Below are positions 11,860 through 22,594 of a stretch of DNA of 64,000 nucleotides, piece after piece. Below the pieces are notes generated by a model, which did not search any database, was not told where the DNA came from, and saw nothing but the letters and a program-made list of their open reading frames with translations. The DNA lies in assembly GCA_036346355.1 (NCBI GenBank), contig CM070577.1:44030309-44094308 (forward strand), in the 5' to 3' direction. The position numbers and the translations under genes were made by a program. Each line of letters begins with the position of its first letter. Position 1 is the first letter of the stretch. The stretch comes from Rhipidocladum racemiflorum. Taxonomy: Eukaryota > Streptophyta > Magnoliopsida > Poales > Poaceae.

Positions 11860-12420
11860 TTGCCCCCGACCCTCGACTCGATGGTCTCATTGAGTATAGG
11901 GTTGAGCTTATGCCTTGGTGATTTGCCGATGTAGCCCCCAAGTCTCGACCTGATGGTTGTATCGGGTCAGCACTTAGCGTTAGCACCTAAAACACGTGAT
12001 GTAGCCTCCGAGTATCAACTTGATGGCTGCATCGGGGTGAGACTTGAGCGTAAGCATCGAAACGCGTGATGTAGCCCCCGAGTCTCGTCCTGATGGACGC
12101 ATTGGGTTAGGACTTTGAGCATTAGCATCGAAACGTGTGATGTAGCCCCCGAGTCTCGATCTGATGGTCCTATTGGGCTGGAACTTAGAGCATGAGCAAC
12201 GAAACGTGCGATGTAGGCCCCGAGTCTCGACCTGATGGACGCATCGGGTCTGGACTTTGAGCGTTAACATCGAAACACGCGATGTAGCCCCCGAGTCTTG
12301 ACCTGATGGACGCATCGGGCTAGGACTTGAGCGTAAGCACTGAAATACGTGATGTAGCTCCCGAGTCTCAACCTGATGGTCTCCTCGGGCTGGGACTTAG
12401 AGCGTTAGTATCGTGGCGCT
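11860..12420 (+). repeat. ~70-bp tandem repeat array, antisense unit 2
   Basis: About seven copies of a unit with the core GATGTAGCCCCCGAGTCTCG followed by ACCTGATGGACGCATCGGG and GGACTTGAGCGTAAGCATCG, spaced about 70 bp. The same unit forms arrays upstream of units 1 and 3. Minisatellites between pol and the 3' LTR are characteristic of Tat/Ogre elements. Confidence 0.85.
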
Positions 12421-12547
12421 TCATTTTCCGCATGGTTTTTCTTATCCGTTTTGACTTGACGGATTAATGCAGCACGTTCATTCCTATCACGGAATGCGAG
12501 TGAGCGTTTTGGCATCCCAAGTGTCGCACCTCGCCCATTCCTGGTGC

Positions 12548-12556
12548 TATAAATAG
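12548..12556 (+). promoter_or_regulatory. TATA box of antisense unit 2
   Basis: TATAAATAG lies downstream of the repeat array and about 95 bp upstream of the unit-2 ATG (12651). Same context as 297 and 13808. Confidence 0.6.
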
Positions 12557-12650
12557 ACCGGACTCGCGTTGAGGGTTCTTGTCAGTTTATACTCCCTCTC
12601 TTCCAGTTTCGGCCACTTAAGTGAAAAAAACTTTAGCCTTAAGACTTTCC

Positions 12651-13052
12651 ATGGCTTCCGATGCGCTTTCCTTGCTCTCTTCCGAAATGTCGACTCTTGT
12701 GCCCCTGGCTGTGATTTTTCTAGCTCAGTCTTCTGCTTCCGTGAATGCGGAAAGTGGGATTGACTAGGATGCCCTCACATGGGAGCTGTCAGAGGAAGAT
12801 CGGCGAGCGGAGGGAGAGGTGGTTCCACGTGAGGAGGAAATTACTAGCGCGCTAAGAATCATAGTCGATGAGGCAGGCCCTTTTTCCGCTTCTTATGCTA
12901 GAGTTAATGGCGCGAGTGAAGAAGGTGAAACTTCATCTCTTGCTCGTACTCCTCGTGCTGCTGCCACGGCAGCAGAGGGAGATAAAGGAGAGGCTCAACG
13001 GAGCCCTATCGGACATCCTCCATCACCAAGGTGGGATGCCGATTCCGAGTAG
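12651..13052 (+). pseudogene. Small acidic antisense ORF, unit 2 (one in-frame stop)
   Basis: It begins ATGGCTTCC at 12651 and reads in one frame to TAG 13050-13052, about 133 codons, with a single internal TAG at 12765-12767 in an Asp-stop-Asp context. After the stop it is rich in Glu and Arg (EEDRRAEGEVVPREEEITSA), then Ala/Ser-rich, ending in KGEAQRSP and DADSE. The unit-3 copy has Trp (IDWDAL) at the stop position. No domain recognised. It runs antisense to the Tat pol and is preceded by its own TATA box, so it looks like a duplicated antisense gene of the element. Confidence 0.6.
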
Positions 13053-13199
13053 CAATAGTAGCTATCTGCAATGCAATAGTTATGTTTGATAATATTAATT
13101 GAACAAAATTTTTGTGCTTAACTGGACATTACAGATCTGTTTGTTTTGTTGTTCTGCTTTCTCGTTCCCTTGTCGATGGAGAGGAGTTGAATGTTTGTC

Positions 13200-13690
13200 T
13201 AGCCCCTAGCTCTCAACCTGATGCTCACATCGGGTCGACAGGAGAGCTTTTTGTATTATAACCAAGTGTCACAGCCCTCGAGTTTTGACCTGACGGCTGT
13301 ATCAGGTCAAGAGTAAGGTGTAAGTGTCAAAAATGCAGGCAATGTAGCCCCCGAGTCTCGACCTGATGGATGCATCAGGCCGGGACTTGAGTGTAATCAC
13401 CGAAACGCGCGATGTAGCCCCCGAGTCTCGACCTGATGGACGTATCGGGCCGGGACTTAGAGCGTTAGCACCGGAATGAGTGATGTAGTCCCTGGGTCTC
13501 GACTTGATGGACATATCAGGCTGGGACTTGAGCGTAAGCATTGAAACGCGTGATGTGGCCCCCGGGTCTCAACCTGATGGACGCATTGGGCTGGGACTTG
13601 AGTGTAAGCATCGACACGCGCGATGTAGCCCCCGTCTCCCGACTCGATGAACACATTGAGTAGAGAGTTGAGCATAAGCATCGTGTTGAC
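13200..13690 (+). repeat. ~70-bp tandem repeat array, antisense unit 3
   Basis: Six or so copies of the same CCCCCGAGTCTCGACCTGAT-type repeat as in unit 2, at about 13270, 13347, 13414, 13487, 13557 and 13626, ending about 120 bp before the unit-3 TATA box. Confidence 0.85.
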
Positions 13691-13807
13691 TTCTATGTGG
13701 CTTTAGACCTTATGATGATTCAGGCATCGCTTCGATATCTGCGCCTTATGCTGCTTCCCGTTCTTCTTGGGAATTTGAAATGGCTTGATGTGACATGGTT
13801 GCAGGCC

Positions 13808-13816
13808 TATAAATAG
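13808..13816 (+). promoter_or_regulatory. TATA box of antisense unit 3
   Basis: TATAAATAG within GGCCTATAAATAGGTGAGACTC, 92 bp upstream of the ATG at 13900. Confidence 0.6.
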
Positions 13817-13899
13817 GTGAGACTCATTGTTTTTCTCGCCACCTGTTTTTCTTTGCCACTTCGCTCTCTCGCTTCTACACTTGCGGTACTAGTGCATTC

Positions 13900-14406
13900 A
13901 TGGCTTCCCCTCCGCCTTGCTCTCCTCCCGTGATCGTCATCACGTCGGACAATGACGAGATCGATTGGGATGCCCTCGAACGGGAGGCAGAGGAGGAGGC
14001 CAGGGAGGAAGAGAGGAGGGTGAGGGTGAAAGAGGAGGCAGCTGGCGGGCAGCAGGCCCTCAGCGATGTGAGGATCTCCACGGAGGGGATGCCCTCGCCG
14101 CTACTGGAGAAGAAAACGAAGCTCGACGCCGCTCCCCGTCTGGAGCCTTTCTCCATCATGCGATAGGAGGACATTGCGGCGGCGGCCGTCGGACCGATCG
14201 AAGGAGGGGATGCCCAGGAAGTCAACAGGGTCCCTTCGCCCACTAGTAGCTTGGAGTCTACCGGTGCTTCAAGGCCCGGGCCGATTGAGCTGCCGTTCTC
14301 GTCGCCCGGCCCATCACGAGTGCGGAGGAAGATCCCAAGGACGATATTGTCCTCCTTCGAGTTTCCGTGGGCGAAGCATAGGCGTGACGATGCCCAAGAC
14401 AAGTAG
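13900..14406 (+). pseudogene. Small acidic antisense ORF, unit 3 (best-preserved copy)
   Basis: ATGGCTTCC opens an 88-codon frame that ends at TAG 14164-14166. The same frame continues beyond that stop to TAG 14404-14406, giving about 168 codons in all. The N-terminus has a hydrophobic VIVITSDNDE stretch, IDWDAL, then a highly charged EREAEEEAREEERRVRVKEE helix. The part after the stop is Ala/Gly/Pro-rich and basic at its end. It keeps the Trp that is a stop in units 1 and 2, so it is closest to the ancestral form. Its end is only 82 bp from the convergent end of the Tat pol (14488). Function is unknown. Confidence 0.6.
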
Positions 14407-14487
14407 TCGTAGGGCCCCTGCCTGTAAAAAATATTAGTATGAATGATATTGAAAGAATGTACCTTTTTTGTTGCTGTCGTCATATGC

Positions 14488-15054
14488 CTATGTGTGAAAT
14501 TTTTTTAGCTAATCGATGTTCCACGAATTGCCCAGCGCTGTTCTGCCGAGTGCAGACAGTCATACATATCTAGGTCGAGTTGTTTCGATGACCTGATAGG
14601 GACCTTCCCACTTAGGCGATAGCTTGTTACGGTTATTGTGCTTCTGTACCTTTCGTAGTACTAAAGTCTCCTGTAGCGAATACGCTCTCATGGATCCTTT
14701 GACTGTGATATCTCTATAACACTTGCTGGTTTCTTCTCTTAGAATGAAAGCCCTTTTCCTTTTTAGCAAAATTCTTTCTATTTCTACCTGCTCAAGATAT
14801 TCATCATTCCAGTCCAATTGTTGCAGTAGAATGACAACAGACTCGTGTATAGGGAACTAGATTAGCTTAGCTACCTATCTAATTTATTGTAGAAATTTCG
14901 GGATCTGCGATTGGACATGGAAAATAGAATTACTTTTTCTTGGGACTTGGCTGCTCGAAGGGCAACTCGTTCTCGATATTCTTCGAGTAGGTTTATATCG
15001 TCCTCTTGTGCATGCTCTTGTTCCTTTTCCGAGTAGTTCTCGACTCTAGGCATT
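14488..15054 (-). pseudogene. Tat integrase C-terminal region and pol end
   Basis: On the minus strand the reading starts at the solo-LTR junction with PRVENYSEKEQEHAQEDD, then LLEEYRERVALRAAKSQEKV. After stops and roughly 200 bp of unusual sequence (about 14710-14900) it resumes with LVLRKVQ…NKLSPKWEGPYQVIE and, after another stop, NSWNID and LKKFHT, ending at 14488. This is the integrase C-terminal domain typical of Tat pol. It carries several stops. It is the direct continuation of the integrase core at 19514-20127. Confidence 0.75.
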
Positions 15055-18000
15055 TGTAACATCCCAAAATTTGGGTTTTCAAAAATTTTTGGTTTAGTTT
15101 AGCTTCCCAAAAATTTCCGTTGATTTTCTCGCTTTAATAAAGCTTAATTTAGATTTTCTAAAATCTAAAACAATTTAATTTGGTTATTTTATTTTTCAAA
15201 TAAAATAAATTTAGTTTTAGTTGGGTTCCTTGTGCTTCAAGGAATTTTTCTGTAATTTTTTAGATTATTCGGAGCTCGTTTGCTATTTATTTGATTTGTT
15301 TAGAATTAATTTAAATTAAGCCTTTCATTTGAATTAATTAAATATTTGAAAATTTTATATAAAGTTTTGTTGCAAATATTTTATTTGAGTTCAAAATGTC
15401 TCAAATTTTTTTCTAGAATTTTTCTGGTATTTTTGTTGCCTTAAATAAATTAATTCATTTTTTTGGAATTATTTTATTCATAAATTGCTGGAAAATCTGG
15501 TTTGGTTTTTGGGCCTAATCTCCTCCTCTCTCCTCCGGCCAGCCCACGCCGCCAGCCGGGCCGCGCCCCACTCCACCCCGCCTTCGGCCCTGTCGCCCGG
15601 CCCAACTCCCCTCCCCCACGCGTGCACCAGTGGGCCCCTCGCTGGGCCAAGCCACGCCTCCACGCGTCAGTGGCCCAACCGGCCATGCCACCACGCGATC
15701 TGAGCCGCAGGTCGCCGATCGAACGGCTCCCGTTGAGCCACGTCACCTCCTAATCCGAGACGCACACCAACTGCTCGTATAAATGTTGATTTCGCTAGTT
15801 TTTGCTCCAATCTTGATTTTTCTTGACCTAGCCGCCTCCCCAACCTATGGTAGACCTCCCATGGCTTCTCCCACATGCGCTCACCTCAGATCAACTCATC
15901 CAAACACCCGAGCCGCCGGTGAGAAGCCCCGGATGTCGCCTAAACATTGGCCAAACTTTGAGTCGCGTTCCCCATCAGATCGTCAACTACGTTTGAGATC
16001 CGTCTCTGCCACAGTGAGCCATGATGTTCCCTCTATCACCCTTTCAAATTTTGTGCAATTTGGCCCACATAATCAAAAGTTATGCTCGTTTCAATATCGA
16101 ATCTTGCCGAGGCCATATCTCCCTCAATTTTTTGAGTTTGACCGTGAAATTTTTACTGTAGACTCTCCTTGATGTCCTCTACATGGTGCACATCCTACCT
16201 CACAGTTTTGCCCTATGTATTTTTTGTAAAAAATTCTTTTCTCCGATTAGACTGCGTTACAAACAGCGACAATCATCCTCACGCGTTCCCCGCTGATTCA
16301 GAAGGTAAAACTCTGAGCCACCTACATCACGGTGTGCCTATAGGTCACATCTATCTCTTGGTCAAATTTGGTTACGTTCCGATCATTATTCTAGAAGTTA
16401 TGGCCTTCCCAAGTTTAGCTCTACAAGCCGTTTAACAGCAGATTGTGATAAATCCGGTGTGTCGCCGCAAAATCCGCCTATACCATTGAGTTCATCTCAT
16501 TGTGTTCTACGTGATGGACATTCCCCCTTTGCCATCCCATCCTCCAGAATTTTTATTATTATTTAGCGCCGTCTTTTGCTGTCGCCGCGCGCCGTCTTTT
16601 GACGCCGGCTATCTTAGCTCACTTTGGCCGTGTTGTCACGTCCTTTGGGTCATCATGTACTATTTTGTTCCATCCTTAGAGTTCTTTTGGCCTCCGTTCA
16701 CCGACAAAGCCCGGTTCCGGTTTGTAGCCGTCGTCTTTCGACCTAACCCTTTGTTACCGGTTCGCGTTTTGGTTAGCTATCCTTGGTAGCGTTTTATCGC
16801 GGCCATGTCGTTGCACCAATGGTCGCTACCTTCTCGTCTCATGAGCGTCCCATCATCGCTTCACTTTTGTCGTTAACGTTCCACCGTTAACGCTCCACTG
16901 TTAATGCTCCATCTTTAACGTTCCACCGTTAACGCTCCGTCGTTAACGTTCCACCGTTAACACTCCACTGTTAATGCTCCGTCGTTAACGTTTTTTCGTT
17001 AACATTTCGCCGTTAACGTTCCGCCATTAACGCTTCATCGTTAACGCTTAACTCTCATCGCTTCGTTGTCATCGCATGTGTGCATTCATGCAAGAGCCCT
17101 AGTGCGATGTCCTCATCTATTCTATCATCATGATGTGAGCCTAGCCTCATCGTCATATTATCTTCAAAGCTGAACCAAAACCCTAACCTAAGACCGGTTC
17201 GATGGATTAAGTTCATCGTGAGCCGCGTTGTTATCTTTGCAATCTTTCCCATTGTTTCAATCGTGGTAAGACACTTGTCCTTGTCTTATCCCTGAAAATC
17301 TAATCTGCCATTGATCCAGAAATTGTTCGTGGACTTGGTCGATAGACCATTGGCCATATGTCATATCCTTGTGCCCATATCTAATCCATCATCCCTCTTT
17401 TGTTTGACTGTGCATCTGTTTAGTCAACAAAAGTCAACATCGAGAATCAATTTAGTTCATTGTCAACTAACATATCTTCATGGACCCGATCTATAGATCG
17501 AGAGTCCATATGTCATTGTCCGTTCAATCAAGAAAATAACTTCAGAAGAAATATTCTTCGGAATATTATTCTTTCTTTCCTAGTTATTAATCTTTTCCTT
17601 TCCAATGTATTTTTCGAAAGCCCGTTCCCTTTTGGCTAATCTTCGATCTAATCCGTTCAAGTTCCTAATTTCATCCAAGCCGTTGTTCCCAATGCTATTC
17701 GTTCTTAATTTGGAGTTTATTTGATTTGTCTTTTGAGTTTTGTCGTATTTGTGTTTCTTTATCATTAGATGAGTTGTCCAGAAGTCGTCCGAACGAGCTA
17801 AAGATCAAGGAAGTGAAGATTGAAGATCGAGGATCAAGAATCAAGGATAAAGAGTAAAGAACAATAAAAATTGCAAGGGCCAGGCAAGTTGTGTTTTGAC
17901 CATGTTGATCCCATTTTCAAAACTTATGTTATTTCAAATTATTGCATGCTAGTTTATGTTAAACTGATTTCAATTAATTTGGGATTAGATAATCGACCTA

Positions 18001-19513
18001 CCTTGTCTATAATAATTGTATGCCATAATTAATTTATCACCCTAGGATTGTTGATTAATAGTTGGTAGCTAATAAATTGCAAACATAGGTTAGATAGAAC
18101 GTATTAGTCTGCTTAGACCTATAACGGGTCCGTGCCATCATTTTGGAATTACAAATGTCAATATTGATTAATGGAATATGCAATGTATTTTTGAAATGGT
18201 GTGACGTGTTGCCGACATAATGATGTTGATATGCGGAGGCCTTCGTGCTTCTTCAAGGATGTTGAGTTGTTGTTGGCATTGTGTTGCGCAATAATCAACT
18301 GGGGTGATTAAATTATTTAGACTGGGGCAAGTGGCAAGATTGTTTCTGGTGGGCCAAGAGTGGCAACTGGGCGGTCGATTTGGTTTTCGCTGGTTTTGGA
18401 ATACTTGTGGACACTTTGGTAGTCTTGCCTTGGTCATCCTAAGGACTTAACCTTGCAAGCCTTTGAACTGAGCTCATCGTGCAACCACATGTCTGTAATG
18501 GGACGGACCTAGTTGAGTAGGTTGCTAATAACTTGCATGTGGTACCTCGGGGTGTCAACTATACCTATGTGTAGTTGAATGGGGGAGCGTACTGGGGTTG
18601 CGGCTAGGTACCCATCCAACGGTTGGTTGGCCTAGACTTCGCCTTTGCTAAGGGAAGGGATAGTGTGCAACAACCGGAGAGGTTCACTTGTGGAGTTAGA
18701 AGCTTCCAAAAGGCTTTGTTATGATAACTCATTTGCATACTCTTGTATGGCGATACACGGCTGACGTGGTGAGTTGATTATATCTTGTGGGTAAAGTGTA
18801 TAACCTCTGAGAGTGAAAAATCTATTAGAATAGCCGTGTCCGCAGTACAGGACAACGCTCGGGGATTACAATCAAGGGTTAGCTTTTTCATAAAAGTGAA
18901 GCTTGGGCTTGGAAGCAGTTTGCCTGTGGAAAAGTGATAACTGGTTAAGGATGTGGTGTGTTCTACTTGTGAAATAACTATGAAATCTATTACTGTTATT
19001 ATTTGTTTTACTGCTTTACAATCTATTACTAATATTTGTGAATGCTGTTTATTGCAAAATAACCATTCAGCCTGTCACTTGGAATAAGCCATGCATATAG
19101 TTATTAGACTTGCATTCTGTGCATGACTTGCTGAGTGCTTTATGTACTCACCCCTTGCAACAAACAATCACCAGTTGAAGAGAAGTCTACACCTTCGAAG
19201 ATGGAGTTCCGCGAAGAGGCGAATATCTAGGAGTCGAACCCTGTCAGTTGCCTGTGGTATATTGATGGGATTCACTGATGTTCTTCGTTCCGCTGCTTCT
19301 TACTAAATTGGAGTTGAAGCCATCAAGGCCTCACAAGTGTAAGGTTGATCTTAAGGTCGTTCAGTAGTTTATATTCTGTAATTATGTTATTTTTATTATT
19401 TCCCCTGTGTATGATTGTGATATTCATTAATGTTGAGACTGTGTGCACTAGCGTGATCCTGGACTAGTGCAGAATACACAGAGGGTTGGGATTTGCACAT
19501 TCGGGTCCCGACA
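15055..19513 (+). mobile_element. 4.46-kb solo LTR inserted in Tat integrase
   Basis: It starts TGTAACATCCC and ends CGGGTCCCGACA. Flanks are GCATT (15050-15054) and GCGAT (19514-19518), an imperfect target duplication. Removing the LTR and one GCGAT rejoins the two integrase parts in one frame at Tyr-Gly-Ser-Pro-Arg-Val, which supports these borders. It has the layout of a long chromovirus LTR: AT-rich start, C-rich block near 15530-15700, TATA at 15779, and a CTTGCTGAGT segment near 19128. No PBS, PPT, gag or pol is present. Putative middle exon about 17769-17883, ending CAG|GCAAGT. The family is not identified. Confidence 0.7.
16868..17050 (+). repeat. Short-period GTTAAC tandem array in solo LTR
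   Basis: About a dozen copies of a 16-17 bp unit, CGTTAACGTTCCACC-type, each with the palindrome GTTAAC (some decayed to TTAATG). Lies about 1.1 kb downstream of the LTR's TATA-like box. Confidence 0.85.
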
Positions 19514-20127
19514 GCGATCCGTATGTTAACTCGATCGGGAGCACAGCTTCGGCTTCGTAGACTAAGAAAAAAGGTGTTTCACCGATGGTCCGACCAGCCG
19601 AGGTTCGAATGGCCCATAGCACCGAAGGTAGCTCCTTCGCCCATCGAGTCGAGTAGGCCTTCAGCTTGTCGAACACGCAGGTTTTGAGTCCCTGTAAGAC
19701 GAGACTGTTGGCTCGTTCGACCTGGCCGTTACTCTGGGGATGAGTAACTGAAGCAAAGCAGAGTTTGATTCCTAGCTCTTCGCAAAAGACTGTAAAGGCA
19801 TTGCTCCTGAACTGGGAACCGTTATCTATTATTACTCGATTCGGGATGCCAAATCGGGTAACTATGCTCCTCATGAACTTCTTGGCCACTTCTGAGGTGA
19901 TGTTCCTGATGGGTTCGGCTTCGAACCACTTAGTGAATGTGTCGATAGCCACGAACAAGAACTTGTAATCTCCTTCGGCTCTTTGGAAAGGAACCAAGAT
20001 GTCCAAACCCCAAGCGGAGAAGGGCCAAGATAGATGAATAATTTGCCATGCTTGGGCTGGTCTGGTGGTTTGCTTGTCGAAAAATTGGCAGCTTTCGCAC
20101 TTTTTCACCAGCTCGCAAGCATCCTGG
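19514..20127 (-). pseudogene. Tat integrase core (minus strand)
   Basis: The minus-strand frame contains the second half of the HHCC zinc module (KKCESCQFFDKQTTRP). The catalytic core follows: first Asp in WGLDIL, second Asp in IIDNGSQF, Glu in GQVERAN. The downstream ELPSVLWAIRTS and PIELTYGS motifs are typical of Tat-lineage pol. The open frame appears to extend to 19464, but the last 17 codons belong to the solo LTR. The upstream part of pol is missing because an LTR-like fragment starts at 20128. Within this segment I see no stop. Confidence 0.85.
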
Positions 20128-20387
20128 TGTTAGTGTTATGCCCTTGAGGCAGTCATATAGATGATTGTAACATGACTATGTTTATGAATAATAATATGAT
20201 TATTGGCCCTATAAATGTATATCATTATATTGATCAGTAAGTATGTGAATTGCTTATGAAACTCTCTACTCATTGATATAATTCTGTAATTATCTCTGAT
20301 CAGATATCATCGTAGTGGACAACAATGAATAGATCAGCACATGTACTGATCGATGATCATGTTTCATAGATCATGCGATATGGAGAT
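20128..20387. mobile_element. Unidentified LTR-like fragment
   Basis: TGTTAGTGTTATGCCCTTGA begins exactly where the Tat integrase stops aligning. The 260 bp are AT-rich, with several TGATCA palindromes and a CCTATAAATG box. It is cut by element A at 20388 (flank GAGAT). Its other end is not recognisable in the window. It could be the start of a Copia-type LTR; I cannot prove this. Confidence 0.4.
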
Positions 20388-22580
20388 TGTGACACTACGG
20401 AATGGTGTGACATTATAAAATATGAAATTAGGGAATAAAACTTTACGGTACGAGGTTTAATCGCGTTTTCGGACCGTTTTCGGGAGTTTGGGCCTTTCCG
20501 GGCCGTTTTGGGCCTTAGGGGGGACCCCACATGGGCCAAAAGTGGAGTTTTCCAGCCCATGTGGGTGAGGGGGGAAGCAATACCCTACCTTGCGCCCCCT
20601 CCTTGTGCCCTAGGGCGCCCCCCTTTCCGCCCCCTCTCCTCCACACGCCTTCCCCCTAGTTGCACCTCCCCCTTGCGCCACCTCTCGCTCCCTCTCCTCT
20701 CCACCTCCCTAGCCGGCCTAGGGGAGATCCTTACCTCTCTACCCCGCTGTCCTCTCCGTTGGGAAGCTCCGCGACGAGGAGATCCAGCGGAACCGGTGCG
20801 AGGAAGGAGATCGGGAGAATCGGGAGGAGAAGGATCGCTGTTCGTCGGTTCGTTGTTCGTCAATCGAAGGTATGGCTATGGGGAGATATTTGGGGATGGA
20901 CTAGGTGCTGATCTAGAGGAGGTTTTGGTGCTTTTAGATCGAAAGGTGGTGCTGCGTTTGGACAGAATTGATGAAAACTAGAGATTGCATGGCGATCTGT
21001 TTCGGGCAGATTGGACGTCCGACCTAGGGTTTGAGTTTTCGCAATTTTATACTCTGAATTTTGTTGGCCGCCTATTGAGAAAGTAGTAGATAATTTCAAT
21101 ACCTTTCAGTGGATACCAAGAACGCATAATTCTGATCAGCCGTTTGAAAGTTATGTCTATTTTACCGAACGTGTTCAAAACTATGACGTGATTGGGACAG
21201 ATCGGGTTGATCTGTAGATTAGGCAATTTTAGAGGCCGAATAAACTTTTCCCAATACTTAGAAAAAGCTAGAAAATTTCATAAGCTTCCCGATTATGTAC
21301 TCATTTACTTAATTTTGAGTCTTAGAACTCAAGTTGTGATTGTTGGAAGCCCGCTGTCCCGACAGACAGATTGGTCTTTTTTTCAGGTTTTCAGGGTTTC
21401 GGGTAGAATCATTGTGTTCTGAGTTTTGTACTTGCTTGGGTGGTATGATATTGAGTGGAAAACATGTATTTGCAGGTGTTGTGACCCCAGGAGTGGCACC
21501 ATCATCTTGCCACACCGTTCCGAAGGGTTAAAGGCAAGTGTATTGGAATGGGTTGTGTGTTGTTTGTTTGCTAGTCTTGCTTAGGTGCAATATGATTACA
21601 TGATATGTTAACTTTCCATGATTGATGTTTGCCTATGACATGATGAAAATTGTTGGTTATAAAGCCATGCAATAGTTATTTTGTGTTTATATGCAAGTTA
21701 TTTATGTTTATGGCATGTTGCATACATGGCATGAAAACTGGCCCGGTCGGTGAGAAAGTTATAACTAGTCCGGTAAGGTCGGTGAGAAAGTTATGACTAA
21801 TTCGGAGCGCCATTGAGTAAGATCTACCTCGTGATTACATCCACAGTTGTGAATGGAAGCGAGGAGTAGGCACCCTCCATCTACGGGATGGATGGGGAAA
21901 GAGGGTGCACGCCGACGGGTGTGCACTCAGCAATACCGGTATGTGCTTCAAGGAGACATGTGCATTGCATTGCATTATATGATGATGTTATATGATGATG
22001 TCAATGAGTTGCATACACTGTGAATATGAGATGTTTATGATGTTGAATATGAAAAGTAGTGATGAAGGTGTTGGAATGTGTTTTTCTTGTTCCATTGCAA
22101 TATACTTGCTGAGTGATGAACTCATGCTTGTGTTTATGTTGTTTTCCTTAGGTACCATGAAACCGGCATGTGGGAAAAAGGGTTTAGCTACACATCTACA
22201 TGTAGCTCCACACAATTAGGCAGTGTTATCATTTGGAGTCATGATAATAAAAGTAATGCCATGAAACTTGGAGAATTACTTAACTGTGTGCTCGGTCTTA
22301 TTATTTGATTTGTTTAGCTCATGAAGTGGTTGAATGCTTTATCCTAGACTTATATTGTTGCTATGTCACCTGTTATTGCTGTTTTAGATGCTTTCCATTA
22401 TGATATAACTTGTGATACTTTGTTGTTGCTCCGAATCATGGAAAAACAAAGGAGATGATGCCGAAATTTTTGGTTTTAGCATTTGCACCTTTGCTGTAAT
22501 TTATCTTTATTTGTGGTATTTAGATGTTGTTTAGTCTATGTTTGGTAACATTCAGGCATACTAGATGCCGGGGTGTTACA
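20388..22580 (+). repeat. Type-A chromovirus-like LTR (5' LTR of element A, 2193 bp)
   Basis: It starts TGTGACACTACGG and ends GCCGGGGTGTTACA, followed by a PBS. It shows the same plan as LTR types B and C: AT-rich first 100 bp, CCGTTTTGGGCC block, C-rich stretch, then donor-like GAAG|GTATGG (20869/20870), acceptor TTGCAG (21475), a 58-nt middle segment ending AAG|GCAAGT (21533/21534) and acceptor CTTAG|GTACCATG (22151). A type-A remainder lies at 41266-41820. Short ORFs in the GC-rich part have no recognisable product. Confidence 0.82.
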
Positions 22581-22582
22581 GT

Positions 22583-22594
22583 TGGTATCAGAGC
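22583..22594 (+). other. Primer binding site of element A
   Basis: TGGTATCAGAGC two bases after the type-A LTR end; initiator tRNA-Met type. Confidence 0.85.

Larger units (their letters stand above)
1..20127 (-). mobile_element. Tat-lineage Gypsy LTR retrotransposon (host layer, interrupted, off left edge)
   Basis: This is the outermost layer. Its pol reads on the minus strand in two blocks, the integrase core (20127-19514) and the integrase C-terminus (15054-14488). Downstream of pol lie three antisense repeat/ORF units at 1-551 and 11353-14406. The element is cut by a chromovirus (552-11352), a solo LTR (15055-19513) and an LTR-like fragment beginning at 20128. Tat elements of grasses (RIRE2, Grande types) are known to carry hypervariable tandem repeats and extra antisense ORFs between pol and the 3' LTR, and that is the arrangement here. 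No LTR of this element is inside the window, so the exact family cannot be named. Confidence 0.8.

Noticed and set aside
11860..13690. Possible CRISPR array
   Set aside because: Units of ~70 bp are contiguous and diverged with no unique spacers, in a plant retrotransposon context.
13875..14483. 202-codon minus-strand frame opposite antisense unit 3
   Set aside because: Ser/Ala/Leu-rich complement of a Glu/Arg-rich ORF; composition explained by the plus-strand gene, which has a TATA box and homologues in units 1 and 2.
20585..20981. Frames in the C-rich part of type-A LTR (also 41205-41844 and 34638-34949)
   Set aside because: GC-rich LTR sequence gives open frames on both strands, with no conserved translation between LTR types.
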